The notes under the pieces were generated by a model, which searched no databases, had not been told where the DNA came from, and saw only the letters and a program-made list of their open reading frames with translations. This document shows, one piece after another, positions 16,002 through 24,211 of a stretch of DNA of 64,000 bases. Source of the DNA: Polymorphobacter megasporae (GTDB taxonomy: Bacteria > Pseudomonadota > Alphaproteobacteria > Sphingomonadales > Sphingomonadaceae); the NCBI RefSeq assembly GCF_018982885.2, contig NZ_CP081848.1:124001-188000 (forward strand). The letters run 5' to 3'. A program made the position numbers and the translations under genes. Every line of letters begins with the position of its first letter. The stretch's first letter is position 1.

Positions 16002-17461
16002 GTCGTCGGCTCGAAGGCGCTGTCGCCCTCGCGCCGCCGGATCACCAAATTCCTGATCTCGCTCATGTCTTCCATCGCAAACCTCACCCCTTCGCGCCCC
16101 AGCCCCGAGTCCTTGACCCCGCCGTACGGCATGTTGTCGACGCGGTAGCTCGGCACGTCGTTGATCACGACGCCGCCGACTTCGAGGACATCCCACGCCT
16201 TCATCATGTTGAACAGGTCGCGGGTGAAGACGCCAGCCTGGAGCCCGAACTTCGAGTCATTGACCTCGGCGAGCGCGTCGTCGAAACGGGTGAACGTCGA
16301 CAGCATCGCGACCGGGCCGAACGCCTCCTCGCGGTACAGGTCGGTGCCGCGCCCGACGCCTTCGAGCAGTGTCGCCGCGAGCATCGTGCCGTCGCGCCTG
16401 CCGCCGCACAGCAAGGTCGCGCCGCGCGCCACCGCGTCGGCGATCCAGCCGTCGAGGCGTTCGGCCTCGACGACGTCGATCATCGGGCCGATGAAAGTGT
16501 CTTCATCGAGCGGGTTGCCCGCAACGAGCGCCGTCGTCAGCCCGACGAGCTTGTCACGGAACGCGGTGTAGACGTCGGCGTGGACGATGATCCGCTGGAC
16601 GCCGATGCACGACTGGCCCGACTGGTAGAATGCTCCGAAGACGATGCGCGCGGCGGCGTCGTAGAGATCGGCGTCGCGGTCGACGATCACCGCCGCGTTG
16701 CCGCCGAGTTCGAGGACGACCTTCTTCTTCCCCGCGCGCGCCTTGAGGTCCCAGCCGACCCCGGGCGAGCCGGTGAACGACAGCAGTTTGAGCCGGTCGT
16801 CGGTGGTGAATAAGTCGGCGCCGTCGCGCTTTGCCGGAAGGATCGAGAAGGCACCGGGAGGCAGGTCGGTCTCGGCGAGCACCTCGCCGATGATGATAGC
16901 ACCGAGCGGGGTCCGCGACGCCGGCTTGAGGACGAATGGGCAACCGACCGCGAGCGCCGGGGCGACCTTGTGCGCGGCGAGGTTCAAGGGAAAATTGAAC
17001 GGCGAGATGAACGAGCACGCGCCGATCGGCACGCGCTTCCAGATGCCGAGATAGCCCTTTGCCCGCGCCGAAATGTCGAGCGGCTGGACCTCGCCGGTGA
17101 TGCGGACCGATTCCTCGGCGGCGATGCGGAAGGTGTCGACCAGTCGCCCGACCTCGCCGCGCGAATCGCGGATCGGCTTCCCCGCCTCGATGCACAAAGC
17201 GTAGGCGAGTTCGTCGGCGCGCTCCATGAAGCGCTTGACGCAGTGCATCAGCACCGCCTGCCGCTCGTATGCCGCCATTCCGCGCATCGGCGCTTCGGCG
17301 GCGTGCGCGGCAGCGATACCGGCGTCGATCGTCGCGGCGTCGGCGAGCGCGACGCGGGTGGCGATCTTGCCGGTGAACTTGTCGGTCACCGGCAGGTCGG
17401 TGTTCGACTGCACCGCCTTATTGGCGAGGTAGAGTGGATATTGGGGGCGCAAGCTAATCAT
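15998..17461 (-). CDS. NAD(P)-dependent aldehyde dehydrogenase
   Basis: A 487-residue ALDH-superfamily enzyme that oxidises an aldehyde to the acid. Oxyanion Asn156 is in SPFNFPLN, the general base Glu251 in LELGG, and the nucleophile Cys285 in GQSCIGVQ. The C-terminal PYGGVKDSGLGREG is typical of the class. The pattern is closest to lactaldehyde or non-phosphorylating glyceraldehyde-3-phosphate type enzymes, but specificity is uncertain. The frame is open up to 17512; the ATG at 17461 with GAGG five bases ahead begins the usual N-terminus. First gene of a two-gene unit with the hydroxyacid dehydrogenase. Confidence 0.92.
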   Translation of the reverse strand: MISLRPQYPLYLANKAVQSNTDLPVTDKFTGKIATRVALADAATIDAGIAAAHAAEAPMRGMAAYERQAVLMHCVKRFMERADELAYALCIEAGKPIRDSRGEVGRLVDTFRIAAEESVRITGEVQPLDISARAKGYLGIWKRVPIGACSFISPFNFPLNLAAHKVAPALAVGCPFVLKPASRTPLGAIIIGEVLAETDLPPGAFSILPAKRDGADLFTTDDRLKLLSFTGSPGVGWDLKARAGKKKVVLELGGNAAVIVDRDADLYDAAARIVFGAFYQSGQSCIGVQRIIVHADVYTAFRDKLVGLTTALVAGNPLDEDTFIGPMIDVVEAERLDGWIADAVARGATLLCGGRRDGTMLAATLLEGVGRGTDLYREEAFGPVAMLSTFTRFDDALAEVNDSKFGLQAGVFTRDLFNMMKAWDVLEVGGVVINDVPSYRVDNMPYGGVKDSGLGREGVRFAMEDMSEIRNLVIRRREGDSAFEPTT

Positions 17462-17570
17462 GCGCGCCTCAATGCCTTGCCGCGCGTAAACCATCAACAG
17501 GGGGTGCGGCACCGGAACTGTCCCGGTACCGTATCGTTTAGAGGAGTGGATGTTTACGAAGGAGGCAGTA

Positions 17571-17879
17571 ATGCGCCACTTTGGTCTTGTTATTACCTTG
17601 GCAATACTTGCCGCTCCGGCTGTCGTGAATGCCGATGTTCGCGGCCCCGAGGGAGATCGCGGTTTCCGCTACGTCTATCCCGCAAGCGCTTCGCCACTGC
17701 AGGCGGCACGGCTTTACCACGCCGACCTCAAGGCGTTGGCGAACGAAGCTTCATCGCTGGCAGCGGCCGACGGCGGAACGCTCAGCGAAGACCATCGCAC
17801 CTATGTCGACACTCGCCGCGCGGTGCTCGACCAGCGCTATGCCGAGGCGATCGGCCAGAGCGCGTCGAGCGACCGCTAA
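17571..17879 (+). CDS. small secreted protein of unknown function
   Basis: A 102-residue protein with a clear signal peptide (MRHFGLVITLAILAAPAVVNA) and a mature part rich in Ala, Arg and Asp, probably helical, with no cysteine. AAGGAGG six bases before the ATG at 17571 decides the start over an in-frame ATG at 17550 that contains the same Shine-Dalgarno in its coding part. I do not recognise the family. It converges on the CoA-binding protein gene with six bases between. Confidence 0.75.
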   Translation: MRHFGLVITLAILAAPAVVNADVRGPEGDRGFRYVYPASASPLQAARLYHADLKALANEASSLAAADGGTLSEDHRTYVDTRRAVLDQRYAEAIGQSASSDR

Positions 17880-17885
17880 GCGCGG

Positions 17886-18311
17886 TTAAGTGACCGGCTC
17901 GACGCCAAGGCGGGCGAGTTCGATCTTGATGCAGCGGTCCATCACGACCTGAAGGCCGGCGGCCTCGGCGCGAGCGGCAGCTGCTTCGTCGATCACACCG
18001 AGTTGCAGCCACACCGCTTTCGCGCCGGCCGCGATCGCCGCATCGACCGCAGCACCGGCCTCGGACGACTTGCGGAAGATATCGACGATGTCGATCGGGT
18101 CGCCGAGCTGGTTCAGTTCGCGCCAGATATATTCGCCGTGGACATGTTCGCCGGTGATCATCGGGTTGACCGGCAGGACGCGGTAGCCGTGGTCCTGCAT
18201 CACCTTCATCACCTGGTTCGACGCGCGGTCGGGCCGGTCGGAAATGCCGACGAGTGCGACTGTCCGTGCGGCGGTCAGCAGGTCGCGAATTGCGGCGTCG
18301 GTGGTCAGCAT
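17886..18311 (-). CDS. CoA-binding domain protein (YccU-like)
   Basis: A 141-residue single-domain protein of the CoA_binding_2 type, a Rossmann-like fold related to succinyl-CoA synthetase alpha. Marks are VALVGISDRPDRASNQV (nucleotide-binding loop), GYRVLPVNP and the end segment VMDRCIKIE. The biochemical role of the family is not established. The ATG at 18311 has AAGGAA about seven bases ahead. It lies 17 bases downstream of the Mrp ATPase gene on the same strand, so the two are likely co-transcribed. Confidence 0.85.
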   Translation of the reverse strand: MLTTDAAIRDLLTAARTVALVGISDRPDRASNQVMKVMQDHGYRVLPVNPMITGEHVHGEYIWRELNQLGDPIDIVDIFRKSSEAGAAVDAAIAAGAKAVWLQLGVIDEAAAARAEAAGLQVVMDRCIKIELARLGVEPVT

Positions 18312-18328
18312 GTTCGGTTCCTTCGCGT

Positions 18329-19363
18329 TTACAAACCAAGCCCGGCGGCAACCTGTTCCGCCAAGGCCGCGAACGCCTCGGCGAGCGCCCCCTCCCCCGC
18401 CGCCGGGGGCTGACCCGCATCCGACGCGGTGCGGATCGCGATGTCGAGCGGGATGCCGCCGAGGAAGGCGATCCCCGCTGCTTCCGCCGCCGCTGCCGCG
18501 CCGCCATGCCCGAAGATGTCGGTCCGCACGCCGCACGCCGGGCAGACGAAGCTGCTCATGTTTTCGACCAGCCCGATCACCGGCACCTTGACCTCGCCGA
18601 ACATCGCGATCGCCCGCCGCGCGTCGATCAGCGCGAGGTCCTGCGGAGTCGAGACGATCACCGCGCCGGTCGGCTTGAGCTTTTGCGCCATCGTCAGCTG
18701 GATATCGCCGGTGCCGGGGGGCAGGTCGATGACAAGCGTATCGAGCACCCCCCAGTCGGTCTGCTCGACCATCTGCATCATCGCCGACGCCGCCATCGGC
18801 CCGCGCCATATGATTGCCTTGGTCGGATCGGTCATCATTCCCATCGACAGCGCGGTGATACCGTGCGCCGCCGCCGGCTGGAGGCGCTTGCCCTCGAGCT
18901 TGCCGCGCCCGGTCAGCCCGAGCAGCGTCGGCACCGACGGCCCGTAGATATCGGCGTCGAGCAGCCCGACCGATAGACCGCGCCGCGCCAGCGCCACGGC
19001 AAGGTTCGCCGCGACGGTCGACTTGCCCACCCCGCCCTTGCCGCTCGCGATCGCGACGATCGTGCGGATGCCGGGGACCGGGCCGGTGCGGACGTCCGCC
19101 GCCGCCGGGGCGGTGTCGCGCTCGGCGGTCAGGATGATCCGCGCCGCCGTCACTCCCGGCACCCGGCGCACCGCAAGTTCGACCGCGGCATTGAGCCGCT
19201 CGGCGACGTCGCGCGCCAAGGCCTCGACCGACAAAACCAGTCCGGCGCTGCCGTCGGCTTTGACGACGACCCCGCTCACCCGACCACTTGCGACGATGTC
19301 GCCGCCCCCGCTCGGGTCGGCAATTGCGGCGAGGGCGGTAACAACGGCTTCGCGGTCGGTCAC
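18329..19363 (-). CDS. apbC: Mrp/NBP35-family iron-sulfur cluster carrier ATPase
   Basis: A 344-residue P-loop protein of the Mrp/ApbC family, which carries and hands over Fe-S clusters in the cytoplasm. The N-terminal third is a DUF59-like domain. The deviant Walker A, SGKGGVGKS, is at about residues 107-115; a LDADIYGPS switch follows, and the cluster-binding CPAC motif lies in the C-terminal half. The GTG at 19363 has AAGGA seven bases ahead. It is divergent from hflK. Confidence 0.92.
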   Translation of the reverse strand: MTDREAVVTALAAIADPSGGGDIVASGRVSGVVVKADGSAGLVLSVEALARDVAERLNAAVELAVRRVPGVTAARIILTAERDTAPAAADVRTGPVPGIRTIVAIASGKGGVGKSTVAANLAVALARRGLSVGLLDADIYGPSVPTLLGLTGRGKLEGKRLQPAAAHGITALSMGMMTDPTKAIIWRGPMAASAMMQMVEQTDWGVLDTLVIDLPPGTGDIQLTMAQKLKPTGAVIVSTPQDLALIDARRAIAMFGEVKVPVIGLVENMSSFVCPACGVRTDIFGHGGAAAAAEAAGIAFLGGIPLDIAIRTASDAGQPPAAGEGALAEAFAALAEQVAAGLGL

Positions 19364-19482
19364 GGCGGGTCCTTCATGGGTCGAATAGGCGCGGTGGTGG
19401 ATCGGATGCGACCATCTCGCAATCCCGGCGGGGGCTTCGTATATAGGTGCGCAACGATCGTGCAATTTTCGGCGGATACTAC

Positions 19483-20595
19483 ATGCCCCTCGCAAGTAAT
19501 AACGACAGTTCGGGCGGCGGCGGCCCATGGGGCAGCAGCGGCGGAAGCGGCTCGGGCGGCGGCGGCGGCAATAACGGCGGCGGCCCGAAGAGCCCGTGGG
19601 GTGAAGGCCCGCCACGGCGCCCGACCCCCGGGCGCGGCCCGACCGGGCGCGGCGACTTCGACGACTTCATCCGCCGCAGCCAGGACAAGTTGCGCGGGTC
19701 GATCCCCGGTGGCGGGCGTCAGATCGGCAATATCCCGTGGCTTCTGATCGCCGCGGTCATCCTCGGCATCTGGCTATTCACCACCGCGACCTATCGCATC
19801 CAGGCGCAGGAGCGCGGCGTCGTCATGCGCTTCGGCCGCTACGTCGAGACGACCGGGCCGGGCTTCCACTTCAAGCTTCCCGCGCCGATCGACGTTGTCA
19901 TCAAGCCCAAGGTCGAGCAGGTCAATTCGGTCGATATCGGCGGCAGCGACGGCGCATCCGAAAACCTGATGCTGACCGGCGACCAGAACATCATCGACAT
20001 CGCTTATGCGGTGCGCTGGAAGATCAAAAATCCCGAGCTGTTCCTGTTCGAGCTCGCCGAGCCCGAGCAGACGATCCGTGAGGTCGCCGAGGCGGCGATG
20101 CGCGCCGAAGTCGGCAGCACGACGCTCAACAATGCGATCGGTCCGCAGCGCGCGCAGATCGCCGAGCAGGTCCGCGAGCGGATGCAGGAGCTGCTCGACA
20201 GCTACCGCGCCGGGATCGACGTTCGCGGCGTCGACATCAAGCAGGCCGATCCGCCCGCCGCGGTCGACGAGGCGTTCAAGGACGTGTCGGCGGCGCAGCA
20301 GGACGCGCAACAGGCGATCAATCAGTCGAAGGGCTATGCCCAGCAGCTCCTCGCGGTCGCGCAAGGGTCAGCGGCGCAGTTCGACGCGGTCTACGCCCAG
20401 TATCGCCTCGCGCCCGAAGTGACGCGCAAGCGCATCTACCTCGAGACAATGGAGAGCGTGCTGTCGAAGATCGACAAGACCGTCGTCGAGCCGGGCAATT
20501 TCCAGACGTACCTGCCGCTCGCCGAGATCCAGCGCCGGGCGCGTACGACTGTTGCCCCGGCCGCCCTCCCCGCTCCCACCGCGCAGGCGAAGTAA
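19483..20595 (+). CDS. hflK: FtsH-protease modulator HflK
   Basis: A 370-residue SPFH/band-7 protein. With HflC it forms the large membrane cage around the FtsH protease on the periplasmic side of the inner membrane and controls its access to membrane substrates. The N-terminal 70 residues are a very Gly/Pro-rich tail, as is common in HflK; one membrane helix (WLLIAAVILGIWLFTTATY) follows, then the SPFH domain (QAQERGVVMRFGRYVE onward) and a long helical part. The ATG at 19483 is chosen over one at 19447 because it starts the standard MPLASNN-like tail. hflC begins one base after its stop. Confidence 0.93.
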   Translation: MPLASNNDSSGGGGPWGSSGGSGSGGGGGNNGGGPKSPWGEGPPRRPTPGRGPTGRGDFDDFIRRSQDKLRGSIPGGGRQIGNIPWLLIAAVILGIWLFTTATYRIQAQERGVVMRFGRYVETTGPGFHFKLPAPIDVVIKPKVEQVNSVDIGGSDGASENLMLTGDQNIIDIAYAVRWKIKNPELFLFELAEPEQTIREVAEAAMRAEVGSTTLNNAIGPQRAQIAEQVRERMQELLDSYRAGIDVRGVDIKQADPPAAVDEAFKDVSAAQQDAQQAINQSKGYAQQLLAVAQGSAAQFDAVYAQYRLAPEVTRKRIYLETMESVLSKIDKTVVEPGNFQTYLPLAEIQRRARTTVAPAALPAPTAQAK

Positions 20596-20596
20596 G

Positions 20597-21439
20597 ATGG
20601 CCCTGACACGCAATCCCATCACGTGGCTCGTGCTGCTGTTTGCGCTGCTGATCCTTGCCAGCGCGACGCTTTACACCGTTCCCGAGACCAAGCAGGCTAT
20701 CGTCCTGCGCCTTGGCAAGCCCGAGCGGATCGTCAACGCCTACGATCCGAAAGCGAAGTTCGGCGACACCGATGCCGGGCTCGTCGCGAAGGTGCCGTTC
20801 ATCGAGAACGTCGTCTACATCGACAAGCGCGTTCTTGACCTCGACATGCCGCAGCAGACGGTGCTGTCGACCGATCAGCTGCGGCTGGTGGTTGATGCCT
20901 TCGCACGCTTCCGCATCGTCAACCCGCAGCGGATGTACCAGACCGTCGGAACCGAGGATAACGTCAAGGAAGCGCTCGCGCGCATCCTCGCCTCGCGCCT
21001 CCGCAACGAGCTTGGCCGCCAGCGCTTCGACGCGCTGCTGTCGCCCGAACGGACGACGCTGATGGAGGATATCCGCAACAGCGTGAACCGCCAGGCGGCG
21101 CAGTATGGCGCCGAAATCCTCGACGTCCGGATCAAGCGCGCCGACCTGCCGACAGGCGCACCGCTCGAGTCGGCGTTCACCCGGATGCGGTCGGCCCGCG
21201 CCCAGGAAGCGCTGACGATCCGCGCGCAGGGCAACAAGCAGGCGCAGCTCGTTCGCGCCGATGCCGATGCCAACGCCGCGCGAATTTATGCCGAAAGCTT
21301 CGGCAAGGATCCGGATTTCTACGCGTTCTACCGGTCGATGCAGGCGTATCGTGAAACCTTTAAGGACGGCTCGTCGAATGTCATCCTGTCGCCCAACAAT
21401 GAATTCCTCCGCGAATTCGAAGGACGCCAGAAAAAGTGA
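20597..21439 (+). CDS. hflC: FtsH-protease modulator HflC
   Basis: A 280-residue partner of HflK with one N-terminal membrane helix (WLVLLFALLILASATLYTV), the SPFH domain (VPETKQAIVLRLGKPERIV) and a C-terminal helical region. HflK-HflC complexes modulate FtsH. The ATG lies two bases after the hflK TAA, in the usual hflK-hflC operon. About 120 bases separate it from degP, and I see no strong terminator between them. Confidence 0.95.
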   Translation: MALTRNPITWLVLLFALLILASATLYTVPETKQAIVLRLGKPERIVNAYDPKAKFGDTDAGLVAKVPFIENVVYIDKRVLDLDMPQQTVLSTDQLRLVVDAFARFRIVNPQRMYQTVGTEDNVKEALARILASRLRNELGRQRFDALLSPERTTLMEDIRNSVNRQAAQYGAEILDVRIKRADLPTGAPLESAFTRMRSARAQEALTIRAQGNKQAQLVRADADANAARIYAESFGKDPDFYAFYRSMQAYRETFKDGSSNVILSPNNEFLREFEGRQKK

Positions 21440-21559
21440 CGCGACGAAAATGAACGCCAGATAACAATCTTTCGACCTATTGTTTTTTGCTTGCGTGTTG
21501 CCGAAATGCATCTATCCCGCTGTTAGCCCGCCGTGACGGGTCATAGGAGAAACCGCCCC

Positions 21560-23146
21560 GTGCGTATCGTTCGCAGTGTCATTCCCGCGCTTGTTCTCGT
21601 TGGCGGTGCCGTCGCGGTGCTGATGCCCGCCGGTGCGCAAATCGCCACGCCTCCCGCCGCAGCGCCTCCCGCGCAGAATGCGGTTCCCGCGAACGTCGCC
21701 GGTCCGATGGATGCGCCGCGCAGCTTCGCCGACCTCACCGCGCGGCTCGCCCCCGCCGTTGTCAACGTCTCGACGACGCAGAAGGTCGAAGTCGGCAAGT
21801 TCTCGCGCGGCGGCCAGGGCGGCAGCGCGCCGAACAGCCTCGAGGACCTGTTCAAGCGATTTCAGGAGCAGCAGGGCAACGATGGCGAGCCGGTAACGCG
21901 CGAGGCGACCTCGCTCGGCTCGGGCTTCCTCGTCGATCCGACTGGCTACATCGTCACCAACAACCACGTCATCTCGGGCGGCGGCACCGACGGCAAGCTG
22001 CCGGTCGAGACGATCACCGTGACGCTCGCCGACCGCACCGAATACAAGGCGCGCGTTGTCGGCCGTGACACGCTGTCGGACCTCGCGTTGCTCAAGATCG
22101 ACGGCAAGAACCTGCCGTACGTCAAGTTCGGCAACAGCCAGACGGTCCGCGTCGGTGACTGGGCGATCGCGATCGGCAACCCGTTCGGGCTTGGCGGCAC
22201 CGTCACCCACGGCATCATCTCGGCGCTCCACCGCAACATCCAGTCGGGGCAATACGACCGCTATCTCCAGACCGATGCCCCGATCAACCAGGGCAATTCG
22301 GGCGGACCGCTGTTCGACATCCAAGGCAATGTCATCGGCATCAACACCGCGATTTTCTCGACCAGCGGCGGTAACGTCGGCCTCGGCTTCGCGATTCCCG
22401 CCGAGCAGGCACGTCCGGTCATCGAGCAGTTGATGGCGGGCAAGGGCGTCAAGCGCGGCTATCTCGGCGTTCAGATCCAGCCGGTCGATGCCGGCATCGC
22501 TGCCGGGCTCGGATTGCCGAAGGATCATGGCGAGATCGTCGCCTCGGTCGAGCCGGCCGGTCCCGCCGCCAAGGCCGGGATCAAGCAGGGCGACGTCGTC
22601 GTCAAGGTCGCCGGGCAGGACGTCACCTTCGACAACACGCTGAGCTATATCGTCGCGAACACGACGCCGGGCAGCACCGTGCCGGTCGGTATCATCCGGG
22701 GCGGCAAGCAGATCGTGCTTCAGGCGACCGTGATCCAGCGCCCGGTCGAATCGGTTCTCCGTGGCACGACCGACACGCCCGACGACAGCGATAACCCGGC
22801 GACCCCGCCGCAGGCCCCCGGCGCCGAGGCCGCGCGCCAGAGCCTCGGCATCACGCTGACGCCGCTGACCCCGCAGGTCCGCAGCGAACTCAAGCTCGGC
22901 GCCGCCGTGTCGGGCGTGGTCATCGCCGCGATCGATCCGAACAGCGACGCCGCGTCGAACGGCCTGCAGCGCGGCGACGTCATCCTGTCGATCAACCAGA
23001 TGCCGACCCCGACTCCGTCGGCAGCGGCGACGGCAGTCGGCGAGGCCCGCAAGGCCGGCCGCGACACCGTGCTGATGTTCGTCCAGCGCGGGACCACCCC
23101 GCCGCGCTACATCGGCATCAAGCTCGAAACGCCGAAGGGCAAGTAG
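21560..23146 (+). CDS. degP: Do-family periplasmic serine protease (DegP/MucD type)
   Basis: A 528-residue HtrA-family protease and chaperone that degrades misfolded envelope proteins. The signal peptide covers about the first 26 residues. The catalytic triad is His136 (TNNHV), Asp174 (SDLALLK) and Ser247 (GNSGGPL). Two PDZ domains follow, the first from about GYLGVQI and the second near the C-terminus. The GTG at 21560 has AGGAGA nine bases ahead. Its place right after hflKC is typical of sphingomonads and groups membrane and periplasmic quality control. Confidence 0.95.
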   Translation: MRIVRSVIPALVLVGGAVAVLMPAGAQIATPPAAAPPAQNAVPANVAGPMDAPRSFADLTARLAPAVVNVSTTQKVEVGKFSRGGQGGSAPNSLEDLFKRFQEQQGNDGEPVTREATSLGSGFLVDPTGYIVTNNHVISGGGTDGKLPVETITVTLADRTEYKARVVGRDTLSDLALLKIDGKNLPYVKFGNSQTVRVGDWAIAIGNPFGLGGTVTHGIISALHRNIQSGQYDRYLQTDAPINQGNSGGPLFDIQGNVIGINTAIFSTSGGNVGLGFAIPAEQARPVIEQLMAGKGVKRGYLGVQIQPVDAGIAAGLGLPKDHGEIVASVEPAGPAAKAGIKQGDVVVKVAGQDVTFDNTLSYIVANTTPGSTVPVGIIRGGKQIVLQATVIQRPVESVLRGTTDTPDDSDNPATPPQAPGAEAARQSLGITLTPLTPQVRSELKLGAAVSGVVIAAIDPNSDAASNGLQRGDVILSINQMPTPTPSAAATAVGEARKAGRDTVLMFVQRGTTPPRYIGIKLETPKGK

Positions 23147-23189
23147 CCGTCGTCTTAGCTGTCCTACAGGGTAGCGGATGAAGTAAGAT

Positions 23190-23228
23190 GCGGGCGTCGC
23201 CGGAGTGCCGGTGACGCCCGCTCTTTCT
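23190..23228 (+). terminator. Rho-independent terminator after degP
   Basis: A GC-rich hairpin has arms GCGGGCGTC at 23190-23198 and GACGCCCGC at 23213-23221, with a further CCGG/CCGG pairing inside the loop, followed by TCTTTCTC. It lies 44 bases after the degP stop. Confidence 0.8.
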
Positions 23229-23292
23229 CATCGTCGGCTCATCCTGCTCATCGCCGCCGCGAAGCTGTTTCCGCATGGCAGCGCAATTGCGC

Positions 23293-23690
23293 AAAACCCG
23301 GTCGTTGTGTGGATTTGTGTAACCTTCCGCGCGACGTCAGCTTTAAAAACCCGGTCGTTCCGTGGACTTGTGTAACCTTCCATCGGTGCGCGAGAGGCCT
23401 AGTCCTTCTGTGCCTCGCGTTACCCCGGCGAAGGCCGGGGTCCAACTATCCCGCAACGCGAAGTTCGGTGCTTGCACGACAATGGGCCCCGGCCGTCGCC
23501 GGGGTGACGGCATGGAGCGCAGTGTTTCGCGTCGGAAGTCTGCGGAAACCCGGGCGCGTCGACTTGTGTGACCTACGGCCCAACCCGCCTGCGAAAACCC
23601 GGTCGTTCAGTGGACTTGTGTAACCTTCCACGCGACGTGACCGCGAAAACCCGGTCGTTTCGTGGACTTGTGTAACCTTCCGCGCGACGC
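23293..23690. repeat. five-copy 52-base tandem repeat, interrupted
   Basis: Copies begin at 23293, 23346, 23545, 23594 and 23646. The first half of the core is AAAACCCGGTCGTT, then two variable bases, then GTGGACTTGTGTAACCTTCC. Copies 1-2 are 53 bases apart and copies 4-5 are 52 apart; copy 3 has diverged and lost three bases (49 to copy 4). Between copies 2 and 3 lies about 150 bases containing a pair of inverted palindromes. The block is between the degP terminator and the 3' end of a convergent gene. Short frames run through it on both strands, but they only reflect the repeat. It is not a CRISPR: spacers are far too short and not unique. Confidence 0.85.
23419..23508. repeat. inverted pair of REP-like palindromes (REPIN-like)
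   Basis: Element A (23419-23444) has the core CCCCGGCGAAGGCCGGGG; element B (23483-23508) is nearly its reverse complement, core CCCCGGCCGTCGCCGGGG. Outer bases also match in inverted orientation (GTTAC/GTGAC and TCCA/TGGG). Two palindromic REPs facing each other about 40 bases apart is the form of REPIN elements, which are mobilised by RAYT transposases in other bacteria. No RAYT gene is in the window. It splits the 52-base tandem array. Confidence 0.65.
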
Positions 23691-23706
23691 GATACCGACC
23701 CCCGCT

Positions 23707-24117
23707 CTACTTCGCCACGATGCTCGCCCCCTTCGGCAGGCAAAAGCGCTCCTCGCTGTCGATCGTCGCGTTCGCCTTGTACTTCGTGACATAGGCGTCC
23801 CACGCGGCGTCGTGCTTGGGGTCCTGCTGGCCGCCATAGACGTGGAACGTCACGTACTTGCGCGACGACGGCTGCATCGCCCCGCGGATGCCGACGATCG
23901 CCGGGGAGGTAACGAAGCTGTCGTTCTTGAACCCGTGGCTGGCATACCACGCCTTGTGATCCTTGACCGCGTCGAGGAAGCCGGCGGGCGTTCCTGTCGC
24001 GGTCAGCACCGATGTCCGCATCGCCACCAGCGTGTCGGCGCCGCACGGCCCGGCGGCGTTCGCTGCGCTCGCGATCATCCCTGCGGCCAGCACCATCGTC
24101 GTCAAAAACAGCTTCAC
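23707..24117 (-). CDS. secreted protein of unknown function
   Basis: A 136-residue protein with a signal peptide (VKLFLTTMVLAAGMIASAANA) and a mature part with two Cys (GPCGAD near the start and ERFCLP near the end) that could form a disulfide. I do not recognise the family. The GTG at 24117 has GGGGGA seven bases ahead, which decides it over a possible upstream start at 24174. It is divergent from the DUF853 ATPase gene, with 94 bases between. Confidence 0.75.
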   Translation of the reverse strand: MKLFLTTMVLAAGMIASAANAAGPCGADTLVAMRTSVLTATGTPAGFLDAVKDHKAWYASHGFKNDSFVTSPAIVGIRGAMQPSSRKYVTFHVYGGQQDPKHDAAWDAYVTKYKANATIDSEERFCLPKGASIVAK

Positions 24118-24211
24118 CGTCGTATCCCCCAAGTCGTTACGGCGGCAGCTTACCCGGCTTTCGCGCCGCAGCAAGCACCGCTAGGGTCCGTCGACCAAAG
24201 AGGGAGCATAC

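Noticed and set aside
23293-23690. CRISPR array
   Set aside because: The repeats are close to head-to-tail with 16-17 bases between 36-base cores, the gaps are similar to each other (GCGCGACGT...), and no cas gene is nearby. It is a tandem repeat.
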